In this document: positions 56,552 through 64,000 of the stretch, piece after piece
Layout: each line of letters opens with the position of its first letter
How positions within the stretch are numbered: position 1 is the stretch's first letter
Source: G963556115 sp963666605
GTDB lineage: Bacteria; Planctomycetota; SZUA-567
Reading direction: 5' to 3'
NCBI GenBank assembly: GCA_965140405.1
Contig: OZ223208.1
Location: 930,001 to 994,000 of the forward strand
DNA length: 64,000 nucleotides
Position numbers and translations under genes: made by a program
The notes under the pieces: generated by a model
The model's input: only the letters and a program-made list of their open reading frames with translations
What the model was told of the DNA's origin: nothing
Database searches by the model: none

Positions 56552-57004
56552 TTAAAAGATATTCTTTAGTACAATACCATTGGCTGTAGCCCAGCCATTT
56601 TTATTGTAAAAGTCTATAGCAGCTGTATTGTCCATATCAGCCCATAGCTGCATTCTCTTTGCTCCAGCCTCATCTCTAGCCCAGCGCTCTAACTCTACCA
56701 GCAATTTTTTACCTACACCACGCCCTCTGTGTTTAGATGAGACGACGACATCCTCTACCCAGACCGATATACCACCCATAGCAGTTGATAAAACTACCTG
56801 CCCAGTACACATCCCAACAACCATACCGCCATACTCAGCAACTATTACGCATACTTTATTAGCTGGGGCCTCCAGTAGTAACTCAAGACCATCCCTGTGT
56901 TTTCCGGCATCAAAATCGAAGTCTTCTTCAAGAGCGGTCAATTCTTCAAGTAACCCGACAAGATCCTCAATATCATTTTTTTCTCCACGCCTATATGTAT
57001 ACAT
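56552..57004 (-). CDS. GNAT-family N-acetyltransferase
   Basis: The ATG at 57004 is preferred because GAGG lies 6 nt upstream and the product then starts MYTYRRGEKNDIEDL, a normal GNAT beginning. The 150-residue protein has the acetyl-CoA loop VEDVVVSSKHRGRGVGKKLL (the R-x-x-G-x-G/A motif) and a C-terminal FYNKNGWA block. The substrate is unknown. It starts 35 bp after the glutamate dehydrogenase gene and is probably last in the amt-glnK-gdh run. Confidence 0.85.
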   Translation of the reverse strand: MYTYRRGEKNDIEDLVGLLEELTALEEDFDFDAGKHRDGLELLLEAPANKVCVIVAEYGGMVVGMCTGQVVLSTAMGGISVWVEDVVVSSKHRGRGVGKKLLVELERWARDEAGAKRMQLWADMDNTAAIDFYNKNGWATANGIVLKNIF

Positions 57005-57039
57005 AAATAACCTCACATTAGTCATAAGTAATAATACAG

Positions 57040-58332
57040 CTACACCCATCCATGATTTTTCATAGTGCTATACACTCGGTCTACTGCAATCAAAGTACAC
57101 GCAAGATCAAGATTTAAGTTATCATTTTTAACTGTATTCCACGCTAGCTCAAGATTTTTACCAATAGAATTTTCAATTGTAGAGTAAACATCCCTATGGG
57201 TCAACTTACTAGTAGCTGTTGGATGGGTGTACTCTTCACAAGATGCGATTACACCACCAGCATTTGCAATAATATCAGGCACCAACTCAACACCTTTACC
57301 AACAAGAACCTTTAATGCCTCAGGTGTTGTAGGAAAGTTTGCCCCTTCAATTATATATCTAGCTTTTATAATCTCTGCCTCTTTTACAGTTATAGAATCA
57401 TTTATTGCAGCAGGAATCATAACATCACACTCCACACCAAAGAACTCTAGTTCTGAAATATTCTCTTCGTCAAACCCTTTAACACTCCCAGTCTTCTTGA
57501 CGTGTTCGGATAATTTATCAACATCTATACCTTTTGGGTTACCAATAAACCCATCTTTATCAGCCACAGCAACAATAATTGCTCCTTCATCTACTAAGAA
57601 CTTTGCAGCATTTGAGCCAACATTTCCAAATCCATGAATAGCTACTTTGATACCATGTAGGTCTTTATTTTCTCGAACAAAACAAAGCTTTGTGACATAG
57701 TATACACCATACCCTGTAGCTTCACTGCGCCCAGGTAGCCATCCTGGCACACCTTCAGGCTTACCAGTAACAGAAGCTGGATTTTTTGTTTCATCATAAA
57801 TCACAACCATCTCTGACGGACCTGTACCTACATCTGGAGCAGGTACATATCTTGTCTTACTAAGCATCCCTCTATAATGATGCGCATACTCACGCATAAT
57901 CGAACGCTTTACCCCTCTTTCAAACTCAGGGTCATATCCACTCTTATTCATCATGCGGTACGCTTCATCCATATCAAAGCGAATTCCAGTCTTCGCGCCA
58001 CCCAATTCCAACTCAACAAGTGCTGTTTTTAGAGTCATTAGCCGAGCAAGCTCCATTGTCTCACCAGCATTGACATCAGAAGAAATTCTTATTCCTCCTT
58101 TATATATTCCTCTAGCTCTATTGTGAAATGCAGTGCATCCCCATACACTTACCGGATATCCCCCAATATTTGGATGCAATCTATATACATGTAAGTCCTG
58201 AGGATCTATTAAATTCTCAATCTTTTTACTATCAATTCCTAAAATTTCTCCCACGCCCCTTATATTCATCATAGACCTTGAAGAGACATCACTATAACGG
58301 AAAAAACTACTCACACCTGTATTCAAACTCAT
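57040..58332 (-). CDS. Glutamate dehydrogenase-family amino acid dehydrogenase
   Basis: The ATG at 58332 has AAAGGA upstream; the longer frame adds an unsupported hydrophobic stretch. The 430-residue enzyme belongs to the Glu/Leu/Phe/Val dehydrogenase family: YKGGIRISSDV, GGAKTGIRFD with the substrate-binding Lys, VPAPDVGTGPSEMV with the catalytic Asp, and the cofactor-binding IHGFGNVGSNAAKFL. Length and neighbours (ammonium transporter, P-II) favour glutamate dehydrogenase. The usual GTNEQTMAW reads GTGPSEMVV and GGSLGR reads GWLPGR, so specificity is less certain. Confidence 0.85.
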   Translation of the reverse strand: MSLNTGVSSFFRYSDVSSRSMMNIRGVGEILGIDSKKIENLIDPQDLHVYRLHPNIGGYPVSVWGCTAFHNRARGIYKGGIRISSDVNAGETMELARLMTLKTALVELELGGAKTGIRFDMDEAYRMMNKSGYDPEFERGVKRSIMREYAHHYRGMLSKTRYVPAPDVGTGPSEMVVIYDETKNPASVTGKPEGVPGWLPGRSEATGYGVYYVTKLCFVRENKDLHGIKVAIHGFGNVGSNAAKFLVDEGAIIVAVADKDGFIGNPKGIDVDKLSEHVKKTGSVKGFDEENISELEFFGVECDVMIPAAINDSITVKEAEIIKARYIIEGANFPTTPEALKVLVGKGVELVPDIIANAGGVIASCEEYTHPTATSKLTHRDVYSTIENSIGKNLELAWNTVKNDNLNLDLACTLIAVDRVYSTMKNHGWV

Positions 58333-58419
58333 AATATTCCTTTCATACACCAACAATACAAAAGATTTTGCAAAAAAAAATAACCAGGAAAGCATATTAC
58401 CTTCCTAGTCAAAATTTAA

Positions 58420-58515
58420 AGAGCCTCTATTCATTTACTTAACGTCCATTTCGGCTTGCATATTCCTAATTTTTTTTGGAATATAAAATGATGTAAACTA
58501 ATTAATAGAGGCTCT
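58420..58515. repeat. Long-loop inverted repeat between glnK and glutamate dehydrogenase
   Basis: AGAGCCTCTATT (58420-58431) is complementary to AATAGAGGCTCT (58504-58515), with an inner TATTCC/GGAATA hairpin. It lies in the leader of the dehydrogenase gene and could fold as a structured RNA on the minus strand. No known riboswitch core is recognised. Confidence 0.5.
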
Positions 58516-58570
58516 CTAAATATATAAGTTACTACGACTACTTTGCTTTCTATCACTTATTGAAAAGGTG

Positions 58571-58912
58571 TTAACCTATTGCGTCATGTCCTGTTTCACC
58601 AGTTCTAATTCGATAGCACTCTTCTAATTTACTAACAAAGATTTTTCCATCTCCGACATTACCTGTTTTTGCGCCTGCAACAATCGCATCAATAGTCTTC
58701 TGCACAAAGTCTTCATTTACGCCAATTTCGATACGAACTTTCTTGAGAAGGTTCACTTCAATATCCACACCTCTATATGATTCTGTATAACCACCCTGCT
58801 GACCACACCCTAGTGCATTTGTCACTGACATTTTTCTGACATCAGCTTCCCAGAGCTTCTGCTTTACGTCATTCAGTCTTTCAGGCTGAATATATGCAAC
58901 GATTAGTCTCAT
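58571..58912 (-). CDS. glnK: P-II nitrogen regulatory protein
   Basis: The ATG at 58912 is chosen for its GGAG site. The 113-residue P-II trimer subunit has MRLIVAYIQPERLNDVKQKL, T loop ESYRGVDIEVNLL, B loop KTGNVGDGKIFV and C-terminal YRIRTGETGHDAI. It senses 2-oxoglutarate and ATP/ADP and gates ammonium channels. Tyr51, the uridylylation site of enteric P-II, is Ile here, while Tyr46 is kept. It sits directly downstream of amt, the usual GlnK-AmtB arrangement. Confidence 0.94.
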   Translation of the reverse strand: MRLIVAYIQPERLNDVKQKLWEADVRKMSVTNALGCGQQGGYTESYRGVDIEVNLLKKVRIEIGVNEDFVQKTIDAIVAGAKTGNVGDGKIFVSKLEECYRIRTGETGHDAIG

Positions 58913-58947
58913 TTTATTCTCCAATTTTAGTTTGTTATATAAAATAT

Positions 58948-58991
58948 AACCTGAGTATTGATATTAAGTGAGCAATATTCACACTCAGGTT
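58948..58991 (-). terminator. Stem-loop between amt and glnK
   Basis: AACCTGAGT pairs with ACTCAGGTT, and TGATATT with AATATTCA (one bulge), forming a long hairpin. On the minus strand only AT-rich sequence follows. It could partly terminate after amt, lowering glnK expression relative to amt. Confidence 0.55.
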
Positions 58992-59023
58992 TTAGTCTCA
59001 TGATAATTACAGATTATCAATTC

Positions 59024-60496
59024 TTATTCATTAGCAAAGATCTGGAATCCACTGTAAGCTTCTGCCCCATGTTCTGTAATATCAAGACCCTTGAGCTCTT
59101 CATCACGGTGAGCACGTAGACCTATAGTATACTTGATTACTGTAAAGAGAATAAATCCAGTACCAAACGCCCAAACAAAACCAGCACCTATACCAATACA
59201 CTGAGCTTTTAGTGCAGCAAAGAATGACGCAGAATCTGTGATATTTGTACTGAAGAAGCAGTACGCCAAAGTACCCCAAGCACCACATACCCCGTGAACA
59301 CTTACAGCACCTACAGGATCATCAACTTTGAGAGTTCTGTCGACAAACATAACACTAAGTACAACCAAGATACCAGCAACAACACCGATTGCAGCAGCAC
59401 CCCAGACAGTTATACAATCAACAGCAGTACAAACAGCAACCATACCAGCAAGGAAACCATTTATAGTCATTGACGCATCAGGCTTCTTAACAATCAACCA
59501 AACGGTTAATAACGCACCAATTGCACCAGTTGCTCCAGCAATATTTGTCATAACAGCGATACGAGCTAGGTTACCATCAAATGTAGTAGTCGAGCCTGGA
59601 TTGAACCCAAACCAACCAAACCACAGAATCAACGCACCTAGAGCAGCAAGAGGCAGGTTGTGACCAGGGAAAGCTCTAGCTTTACCGTCAGGTCCGTACT
59701 TACCAATACGCGGACCTAGAACTATAGCACCAGCAAGTGCGAGCCAGCCACCGATAGAGTGTACAACAGTAGAACCAGCAAAGTCATAGAATCCAACATC
59801 TTCAAGCCAACCACCACTATCAAGCAAGCTACCCCATGCCCAGTTACCATATACAGGATATATTACTGCACAAATTACGATACTATAAGCAATATACCCA
59901 ATAAATTTAGTTCTTTCAGCCATAGCACCTGACACGATAGTAGCTGTAGTTGCTGCGAATACACATTGGAATAGCCAGAAAGCAAATCCCCAATCAGTCA
60001 TATCTGTCTGACCCAAGAAGTATAGTGGTTCATCCCCGGCAAACATTATGTGATACCCAACAGCAAGATATGCGCAAGTACCAAAACAGAAGTCTAGTAC
60101 ATTCTTCATTATAATATTTACGGAGTTCTTTGCCCTTGTAAAACCTGCTTCAACACACATAAACCCAGCCTGCATCATAAAGACAAGGAACGCAGCAATG
60201 CATGTCCAGAGCACATTACCTCTGTACTGAAGAATCTCGATATCAGTTAAGTAGCGGTAAATTGTGACCTCTTCACCTCCAACTTCAACAGTCTCTTCGA
60301 TTGGCGAAGTTTCATCAACGTAAGACCCAGACACTGGAAGCTCTGCTTTAATTTCTTCCTGTGTTTTTCCCTGGAAAAGCTCTTCATCATATTGACCAAT
60401 TACCGTAATAATATTATCTGGCTCTGCAGCACGCACAACTTCCCCACAATACAGAACAAACGTCAGCGCCAGTAGCACTCCCATCATTCTCTTCAT
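59024..60496 (-). CDS. amt: Ammonium transporter
   Basis: The ATG at 60496 is chosen for GAGGG upstream. The 490-residue protein has a signal peptide (about 1-25), a ~55-residue periplasmic segment, then about eleven membrane helices of the Amt/Mep/Rh fold. Conserved blocks are FVFMMQAGF-like FLVFMMQAGFMCVEAG, RAKNSVNIIMKN, VYGNWAWG, DFAGSTVVHSIGG, ILWFGWFGFNPGS and SVHGVCGAWGTLA, which hold the pore His pair. The C-terminal tail (GLRAHRDEELKGLDITEHG) is the region that normally contacts GlnK. A (GA)n tract lies just before the ribosome site. Confidence 0.95.
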   Translation of the reverse strand: MKRMMGVLLALTFVLYCGEVVRAAEPDNIITVIGQYDEELFQGKTQEEIKAELPVSGSYVDETSPIEETVEVGGEEVTIYRYLTDIEILQYRGNVLWTCIAAFLVFMMQAGFMCVEAGFTRAKNSVNIIMKNVLDFCFGTCAYLAVGYHIMFAGDEPLYFLGQTDMTDWGFAFWLFQCVFAATTATIVSGAMAERTKFIGYIAYSIVICAVIYPVYGNWAWGSLLDSGGWLEDVGFYDFAGSTVVHSIGGWLALAGAIVLGPRIGKYGPDGKARAFPGHNLPLAALGALILWFGWFGFNPGSTTTFDGNLARIAVMTNIAGATGAIGALLTVWLIVKKPDASMTINGFLAGMVAVCTAVDCITVWGAAAIGVVAGILVVLSVMFVDRTLKVDDPVGAVSVHGVCGAWGTLAYCFFSTNITDSASFFAALKAQCIGIGAGFVWAFGTGFILFTVIKYTIGLRAHRDEELKGLDITEHGAEAYSGFQIFANE

Positions 60497-61243
60497 AATC
60501 AACCCTCTCTCTCTCTCTCTTCCTAAAAAAGCGATACTTTCGAACTATAGTAACTTTAACCAAGTTCAAATTGCATCATAATAAATAGCAATCACACACA
60601 GACAGTCAATCATCGTTCCAGTATGGCATTTTCTATTTTAAACAACAATCAAACACAACTTTCTAATAGCAATTATTACGTAATTTACAGTCTTTTTGTA
60701 TTTTTCTATCCAATTTTATATTATTAAAGATTATTACTACTATATTACATCTACCAATTTTAAGCTATATGACAATTTCGTCACACAGCCCAAAATTGAA
60801 GTATTTTCATACATAAATGTATGATATACAAGATTTAAACATCGGATCATAACTACTTATACAAAAAAGCACATAATAACATATTTTTATGCTACTAAAA
60901 TTAACTACAATTTAGAATTAATCTATTAACACTATTATTAACAGCATATTTTAGCTAATAATAAATAATTGAACCTAACACTAGATAATATTTAATGCTA
61001 TAAAATATCTTCATTTGTGGATTACTCCATAAAACTACAATTACGTACTATTCCAACTCCATCAAAGACAGCATTGAAAGTATTTACGACATTTATGTAT
61101 ATACTTCTCTTGAGTAAGTACTCGATGAGTGTGAAATTAACTTCATATACAAATTTTATAACCTAATCTGGTTTTACATATTATATAGCTTTACTGAAAT
61201 AATAACTCTATCTACATAGGTCACACAATTTCATTTCTGTTTC
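60497..61243. other. Long divergent spacer between amt and mttB
   Basis: This is about 750 bp of very AT-rich DNA with no gene. Near amt there is a GA/CT dinucleotide run (about 60504-60521). I see no tRNA, IS remnant or clear repeat. Its size suggests upstream activator sites for the divergent nitrogen genes. A sigma-54-like site lies at its right end. Confidence 0.5.
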
Positions 61244-61259
61244 TGGCACACCAATTGTG
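61244..61259 (+). promoter_or_regulatory. Sigma-54-like promoter upstream of mttB
   Basis: TGGCAC, 5 bp, then TTGTG: the -24 element is perfect and the spacing to the -12 TTG is exact, with T in place of the consensus C of TTGC. This would give an mttB leader of about 155 nt and fits nitrogen control. Confidence 0.5.
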
Positions 61260-61336
61260 AATAACAACATATCTACACAATCCATAAATTGCGTTATGTT
61301 TTAAAGATGCGTGATTATTGGTAACCAGAAATAAAA

Positions 61337-61390
61337 TTTAAGAGCCTCGATACTAGACTTTAATGGTAAAGCCAAATTGAGAGACTTAAA
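61337..61390 (+). promoter_or_regulatory. Folded leader element of mttB
   Basis: TTTAAG pairs with CTTAAA, CTC with GAG, and inner CTTTA with TAAAG, giving a stacked hairpin with internal loops. It ends 33 nt before the mttB start codon. Regulatory function is inference. Confidence 0.35.
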
Positions 61391-61423
61391 CGAGAGAGTA
61401 TAAATTATACAGGAGAGAGAGAA

Positions 61424-62896
61424 ATGCCAGTAAAGGGTGGACAGAAGGGTGGAATGTACAGACCGTTCTCAGACGCAGATGTTAAAACTTTGGACGAAGC
61501 AGTCAGAGATCTACTTGAGACTTCAGGAACACGAGTATACTCAAAAACGACTCTAGACACTTTCCAAAAAGCAGGGCTTCCAATCGAAGATGGTAACCTA
61601 GTAAAAATTCCTCGCTCATGCTTGGATGATTGTATTGCTTCTGCACCATCAAAAGTTGTACTATGTGGACGAGATCCTGAGAATGATCTAACACTTGAAG
61701 CAAGCAATTGCTACCTAGGCACCGGCGGTACTGCAATCAACGTACTCGACTTAGACACAGCAGAACGTAGACCGTCGGTCAACAATGATGTAGCAATGAT
61801 GGCAAGAGTAATGGACGCCCTCGACTATATCAGCTTCTTTGTTATCAATGTCTTCCCAAATGACATCAAAGGTAACGACCAAGTAGATGTAAACAGATTT
61901 TACCATGCTTTCAAAAATACCAGCAAGCACGTAATGGGCGGAATCTATGGAGACCAAGGACTAAAGAATGTTATCAAAATGGCAGCAGACATTGCGGGTG
62001 GAATGGATGCACTAAGAGCTAGACCATTTGTATCATTCATTACACTTATTATTAGTCCATTCAAGATAGATGATATTTATGGTGAATTTACAGCACACGT
62101 TGCACAGCAGGGTCTACCAGTAGTTGTTCCTACAGAGCCACTCTGTGGTAATACATCACCAATAACGATGGCATCAAACGTCGTAATGCATATGGCAGAA
62201 ACACTATCAGGAGTAGTTCAAACTCAGCTCATAAATAAAGGTACCCCTACAATCTGTGGTAGCGTTGGTACTATCACAGACTTACGTACTATGGGTCACC
62301 TATCAGGTGCTATAGAGAGAGCAATGATCAACTCTGGTGTATCTCAGCTCGCACAGTACTACAAACTACCATACTACTCTACATCAGGTATGACAGATTC
62401 AAAGGCAGTAGATGCACAGGCTGGATATGAGTCAGGTATGGGTAGCCTACTTACAGCTATGAGCGGTGCAAACTACATTCACGATGCTGCCGGACTTATG
62501 GAATTCGATCTTACCGCGTCATACGAAAAGCTCGTTATCGACAATGAAATTCTTTCAAGAACAGCTAGAGTTCTCAGAGGTATTGAAGTTGACGAAGAGA
62601 GAATTGCACTGGATCTAATGAAAGAAGTTGGACCAGCAGGACACTACCTCGGCCAGGATCACACTATCGACTATATGTATGAAGAGTTCGCAGATACAGA
62701 CCCAGCAGCATGTGATAGAGACGACAGAGACAAGTGGGAAGCAAATGGTAGTAAAGATGCATTTGCCAGAGCGCATGATAAGGCTCTAAAGATTCTTGCA
62801 GAGCACAAACCTCTAGGCATTGATGAAGAAATCGACAGCAAAATTCGTGCAGATTTCCCTGACATCAAAGATGTAGAGATTTATACCGAAAAATAA
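61424..62896 (+). CDS. MttB-family (non-pyrrolysine) methyltransferase
   Basis: This 490-residue protein belongs to the trimethylamine methyltransferase (MttB) superfamily, which moves a methyl group from a methylated amine to a corrinoid protein. Family blocks are FQKAGLPIEDGNLVKIP, YLGTGGTAINVLD, TEPLCGNTSPITMASN, STSGMTDSKAVDAQAGYE and TASYEKLVIDNEI. The frame is complete without an in-frame amber codon, so it belongs with the Pyl-lacking members such as the glycine betaine methyltransferases rather than true MttB. AGGAGAG precedes the ATG. No corrinoid protein gene lies in the window. It is followed by a structured RNA and a GlxB-type gene. Confidence 0.9.
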   Translation: MPVKGGQKGGMYRPFSDADVKTLDEAVRDLLETSGTRVYSKTTLDTFQKAGLPIEDGNLVKIPRSCLDDCIASAPSKVVLCGRDPENDLTLEASNCYLGTGGTAINVLDLDTAERRPSVNNDVAMMARVMDALDYISFFVINVFPNDIKGNDQVDVNRFYHAFKNTSKHVMGGIYGDQGLKNVIKMAADIAGGMDALRARPFVSFITLIISPFKIDDIYGEFTAHVAQQGLPVVVPTEPLCGNTSPITMASNVVMHMAETLSGVVQTQLINKGTPTICGSVGTITDLRTMGHLSGAIERAMINSGVSQLAQYYKLPYYSTSGMTDSKAVDAQAGYESGMGSLLTAMSGANYIHDAAGLMEFDLTASYEKLVIDNEILSRTARVLRGIEVDEERIALDLMKEVGPAGHYLGQDHTIDYMYEEFADTDPAACDRDDRDKWEANGSKDAFARAHDKALKILAEHKPLGIDEEIDSKIRADFPDIKDVEIYTEK

Positions 62897-62955
62897 AAAC
62901 AACAATAAATTAAAAGTTTTACCCTAAATTGATACACCAGTAGTAATCACAAAAC

Positions 62956-63032
62956 ATAACGGTTCGCCCAAGCTGTTCTCTAACTTGGGCGAAACACTAC
63001 AGAGTGTGGCAAGTCGCCGCAGAAGCCGTTAT
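62956..63032 (+). ncRNA. Multibranched 77-nt RNA fold upstream of glxB (unassigned)
   Basis: A closing stem of 7 bp (ATAACGG, 62956-62962, with CCGTTAT, 63026-63032) encloses three hairpins. The first is a 9-bp stem TCGCCCAAG/CTTGGGCGA with an 11-nt loop. The second is a 5-bp stem ACACT/AGTGT with a 4-nt loop. The third is a 3-bp stem GGC/GCC with loop AAGTC. The unpaired 3' part reads GCAGAAG. This part is GC-richer than its surroundings. It lies 81 nt before the glxB start. It is not a tRNA (arm lengths and the T loop do not fit), and I do not recognise a known riboswitch core. A riboswitch or cis-regulatory RNA is the likeliest role. Confidence 0.5.
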
Positions 63033-63113
63033 AAAACTAAATCTTTCTTCTAGTTGTAGTAAGTATTACCACAAGAGGAAAGCAAGCCATTATCAGCAAT
63101 ATAGGAGTTTCTT

Positions 63114-64000
63114 ATGTGTGGAATTGCAGGAATAATGCTCAAGTCGCCGGAGGATATCGGTAGCAAAATGGTAAGCATGTTGGATGGTTTACAGCACAGA
63201 GGTCCAGATTCAACAGGATTTGCTCTATATAGAGAATCATTAGAAGATAGATTTGTAATTCGAATCCTTCTCAAGTGCTCAAGCTCTTCAATAGAAGGTA
63301 AAAATCGTGCACGAAAAGTTGCAACCATTATCAACGGCTTTGGTGTAGAAATTCTATCTGAAGAATTTAACAAGGAGCATTACAGAATAGAAATACCCCA
63401 AATTGAATCTGTAAAAGAGTTGAGTTATACAATTGAAAATCAAGCTGGAGTAGAAATATTGAGTATTGGCTCTGCTCTTGAAATTATAAAAGACGTAGGA
63501 GGCTCTCTTGAAATAGATGAGCGCTACAAAATATCTGGCTTTACTGGCACGCACTGCATAGGACACGTTCGCCTCGCGACTGAGAGTGTTGTAGATGCTA
63601 GCCGTGCTCATCCATTCTGGGCATACGGATTTTCTGATGTTGCGATAGTACATAACGGCCAGATAACTAATTACTTCAAGATGAAGCGCCGTTTAGAGAA
63701 ACGTGGCTATGAATTTAGAACTGACAATGACTCAGAACTAGTAGCGGTTTACCTCGCTGACAAACTAGATAGAGGTATGTCACTTGAAGAAGTACTAGAA
63801 CGCTCTGTAGATGAGCTGGACGGAACATTCTCCTTCTTAGTCAGCACAAAGGACGGTATGGGGTTTGCTAAGGATCACCTTGCAGCTAAACCAATGGTTG
63901 TACTTGAAACCGACGATATCGTAGCGGTCGCCTCGGAAGAAGTTGCACTAAACCGCCTCTTCCCCGGCGTTGGACTAGAGACTTACGAACCTTTCCCAGG
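63114..64000 (+). CDS. glxB: GlxB-type class II glutamine amidotransferase (partial)
   Basis: The ATG at 63114 follows AGGAG by 6 nt; the frame runs off the window after 295 codons. The mature nucleophile would be Cys2 (MCGIAGIML). LDGLQHRGPDSTGFALYRE, TGTHCIGHVRLAT, VVDASRAHPFWAYGF and IVHNGQITNYFKMKRRLE are class II amidotransferase blocks. The ~100-residue insertion before the glutamine-binding Arg motif matches GlxB, the amidotransferase subunit found with GlxC/GlxD and glutamine-synthetase-like enzymes in N-methylglutamate or related pathways. Position downstream of an MttB-family gene supports that reading. The rest of the operon should lie beyond 64000. Confidence 0.85.
   Translation, partial: MCGIAGIMLKSPEDIGSKMVSMLDGLQHRGPDSTGFALYRESLEDRFVIRILLKCSSSSIEGKNRARKVATIINGFGVEILSEEFNKEHYRIEIPQIESVKELSYTIENQAGVEILSIGSALEIIKDVGGSLEIDERYKISGFTGTHCIGHVRLATESVVDASRAHPFWAYGFSDVAIVHNGQITNYFKMKRRLEKRGYEFRTDNDSELVAVYLADKLDRGMSLEEVLERSVDELDGTFSFLVSTKDGMGFAKDHLAAKPMVVLETDDIVAVASEEVALNRLFPGVGLETYEPFP

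Noticed and set aside
58412..58515. Glutamine (glnA-type) riboswitch before glutamate dehydrogenase
   Set aside because: A GGACG...AAGTA stretch on the minus strand looked similar, but the GACGGAAGTAGG core and the closing CCGAAGGAACG segment are absent.
61424..62896. Pyrrolysine-containing trimethylamine methyltransferase
   Set aside because: The 490-codon frame is full length for the family without any in-frame amber codon.
62956..63032. Possible tRNA, because the fold has a 7-bp closing stem and three arms over 77 nt
   Set aside because: The first arm has 9 bp with an 11-nt loop, the last only 3 bp, and there is no T-loop sequence or anticodon arm of proper size.
1..64000. CRISPR arrays, insertion sequences, prophage or integrated elements
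   Set aside because: No regularly spaced repeats, transposase, integrase or phage structural genes were seen on either strand.

Overview
The window comes from the chromosome of an AT-rich Gram-negative bacterium. The main signs are an exosortase with its polysaccharide export machinery, a Wza-type outer-membrane lipoprotein and several lipobox proteins. The exosortase/HAF-repeat content, a GntR/LacI hybrid regulator, the unusual EF-Tu and the scattered ribosomal genes would fit the PVC superphylum (for example Lentisphaerota), but this is inference; no rRNA gene is present to settle it. I found no tRNA, rRNA, insertion sequence, prophage or CRISPR array.

Layout. (1) 1-12 kb is an exopolysaccharide/protein-sorting locus. 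On the minus strand are an undecaprenyl-phosphate sugar transferase, a PrsT-like TPR protein (split by a frameshift), an exosortase fused to an EpsI domain, and a Wzc-like chain-length regulator that runs off the window start. On the plus strand are a HAF-repeat PEP-CTERM protein with a textbook promoter, a Wza-like export lipoprotein and a methyltransferase. (2) 12-22.3 kb holds a glyoxalase-fold protein, a phosphohexomutase, a 1005-residue coiled-coil protein with a degenerate receiver domain, a TlyA-like methyltransferase without an S4 domain, and a CheA-CheV-type fused kinase. (3) 22.5-27.8 kb carries fusA, a lipoprotein gene, tuf, rpsJ and rplC. The series stops there at a hairpin, so both the str and S10 operons are broken up. 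(4) 27.9-42.4 kb is mixed metabolism and signalling: DUF3795, YibE/F, alkaline phosphatase, a uridine-kinase-like/DapA-like fusion, xylulokinase, a response regulator, FabG, YjbQ, a PleD-like diguanylate cyclase, a GT4 glycosyltransferase, and mannose-6-phosphate isomerase with its regulator. (5) 42.8-56.5 kb has alaS, an uncharacterised three-gene operon, two tandem iron alcohol dehydrogenases, lysS with a small FliM-N-terminus-like gene, hemB-ispE, and corA.

(6) 56.5-64 kb is a nitrogen/methylamine cluster. Amt, P-II, glutamate dehydrogenase and a GNAT acetyltransferase run leftward. A non-pyrrolysine MttB-family methyltransferase and a GlxB-type glutamine amidotransferase run rightward. 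The divergent spacer contains a sigma-54-like site. A 77-nt multibranched RNA fold, which I could not match to a known class, sits between mttB and glxB and is the best candidate in the window for something undescribed.

Most transcription units are separated by clear stem-loops, so operon boundaries are fairly readable. Start codons were chosen by Shine-Dalgarno spacing where the longest reading frame was misleading. All family assignments come from reading motifs by eye; no database search was run.
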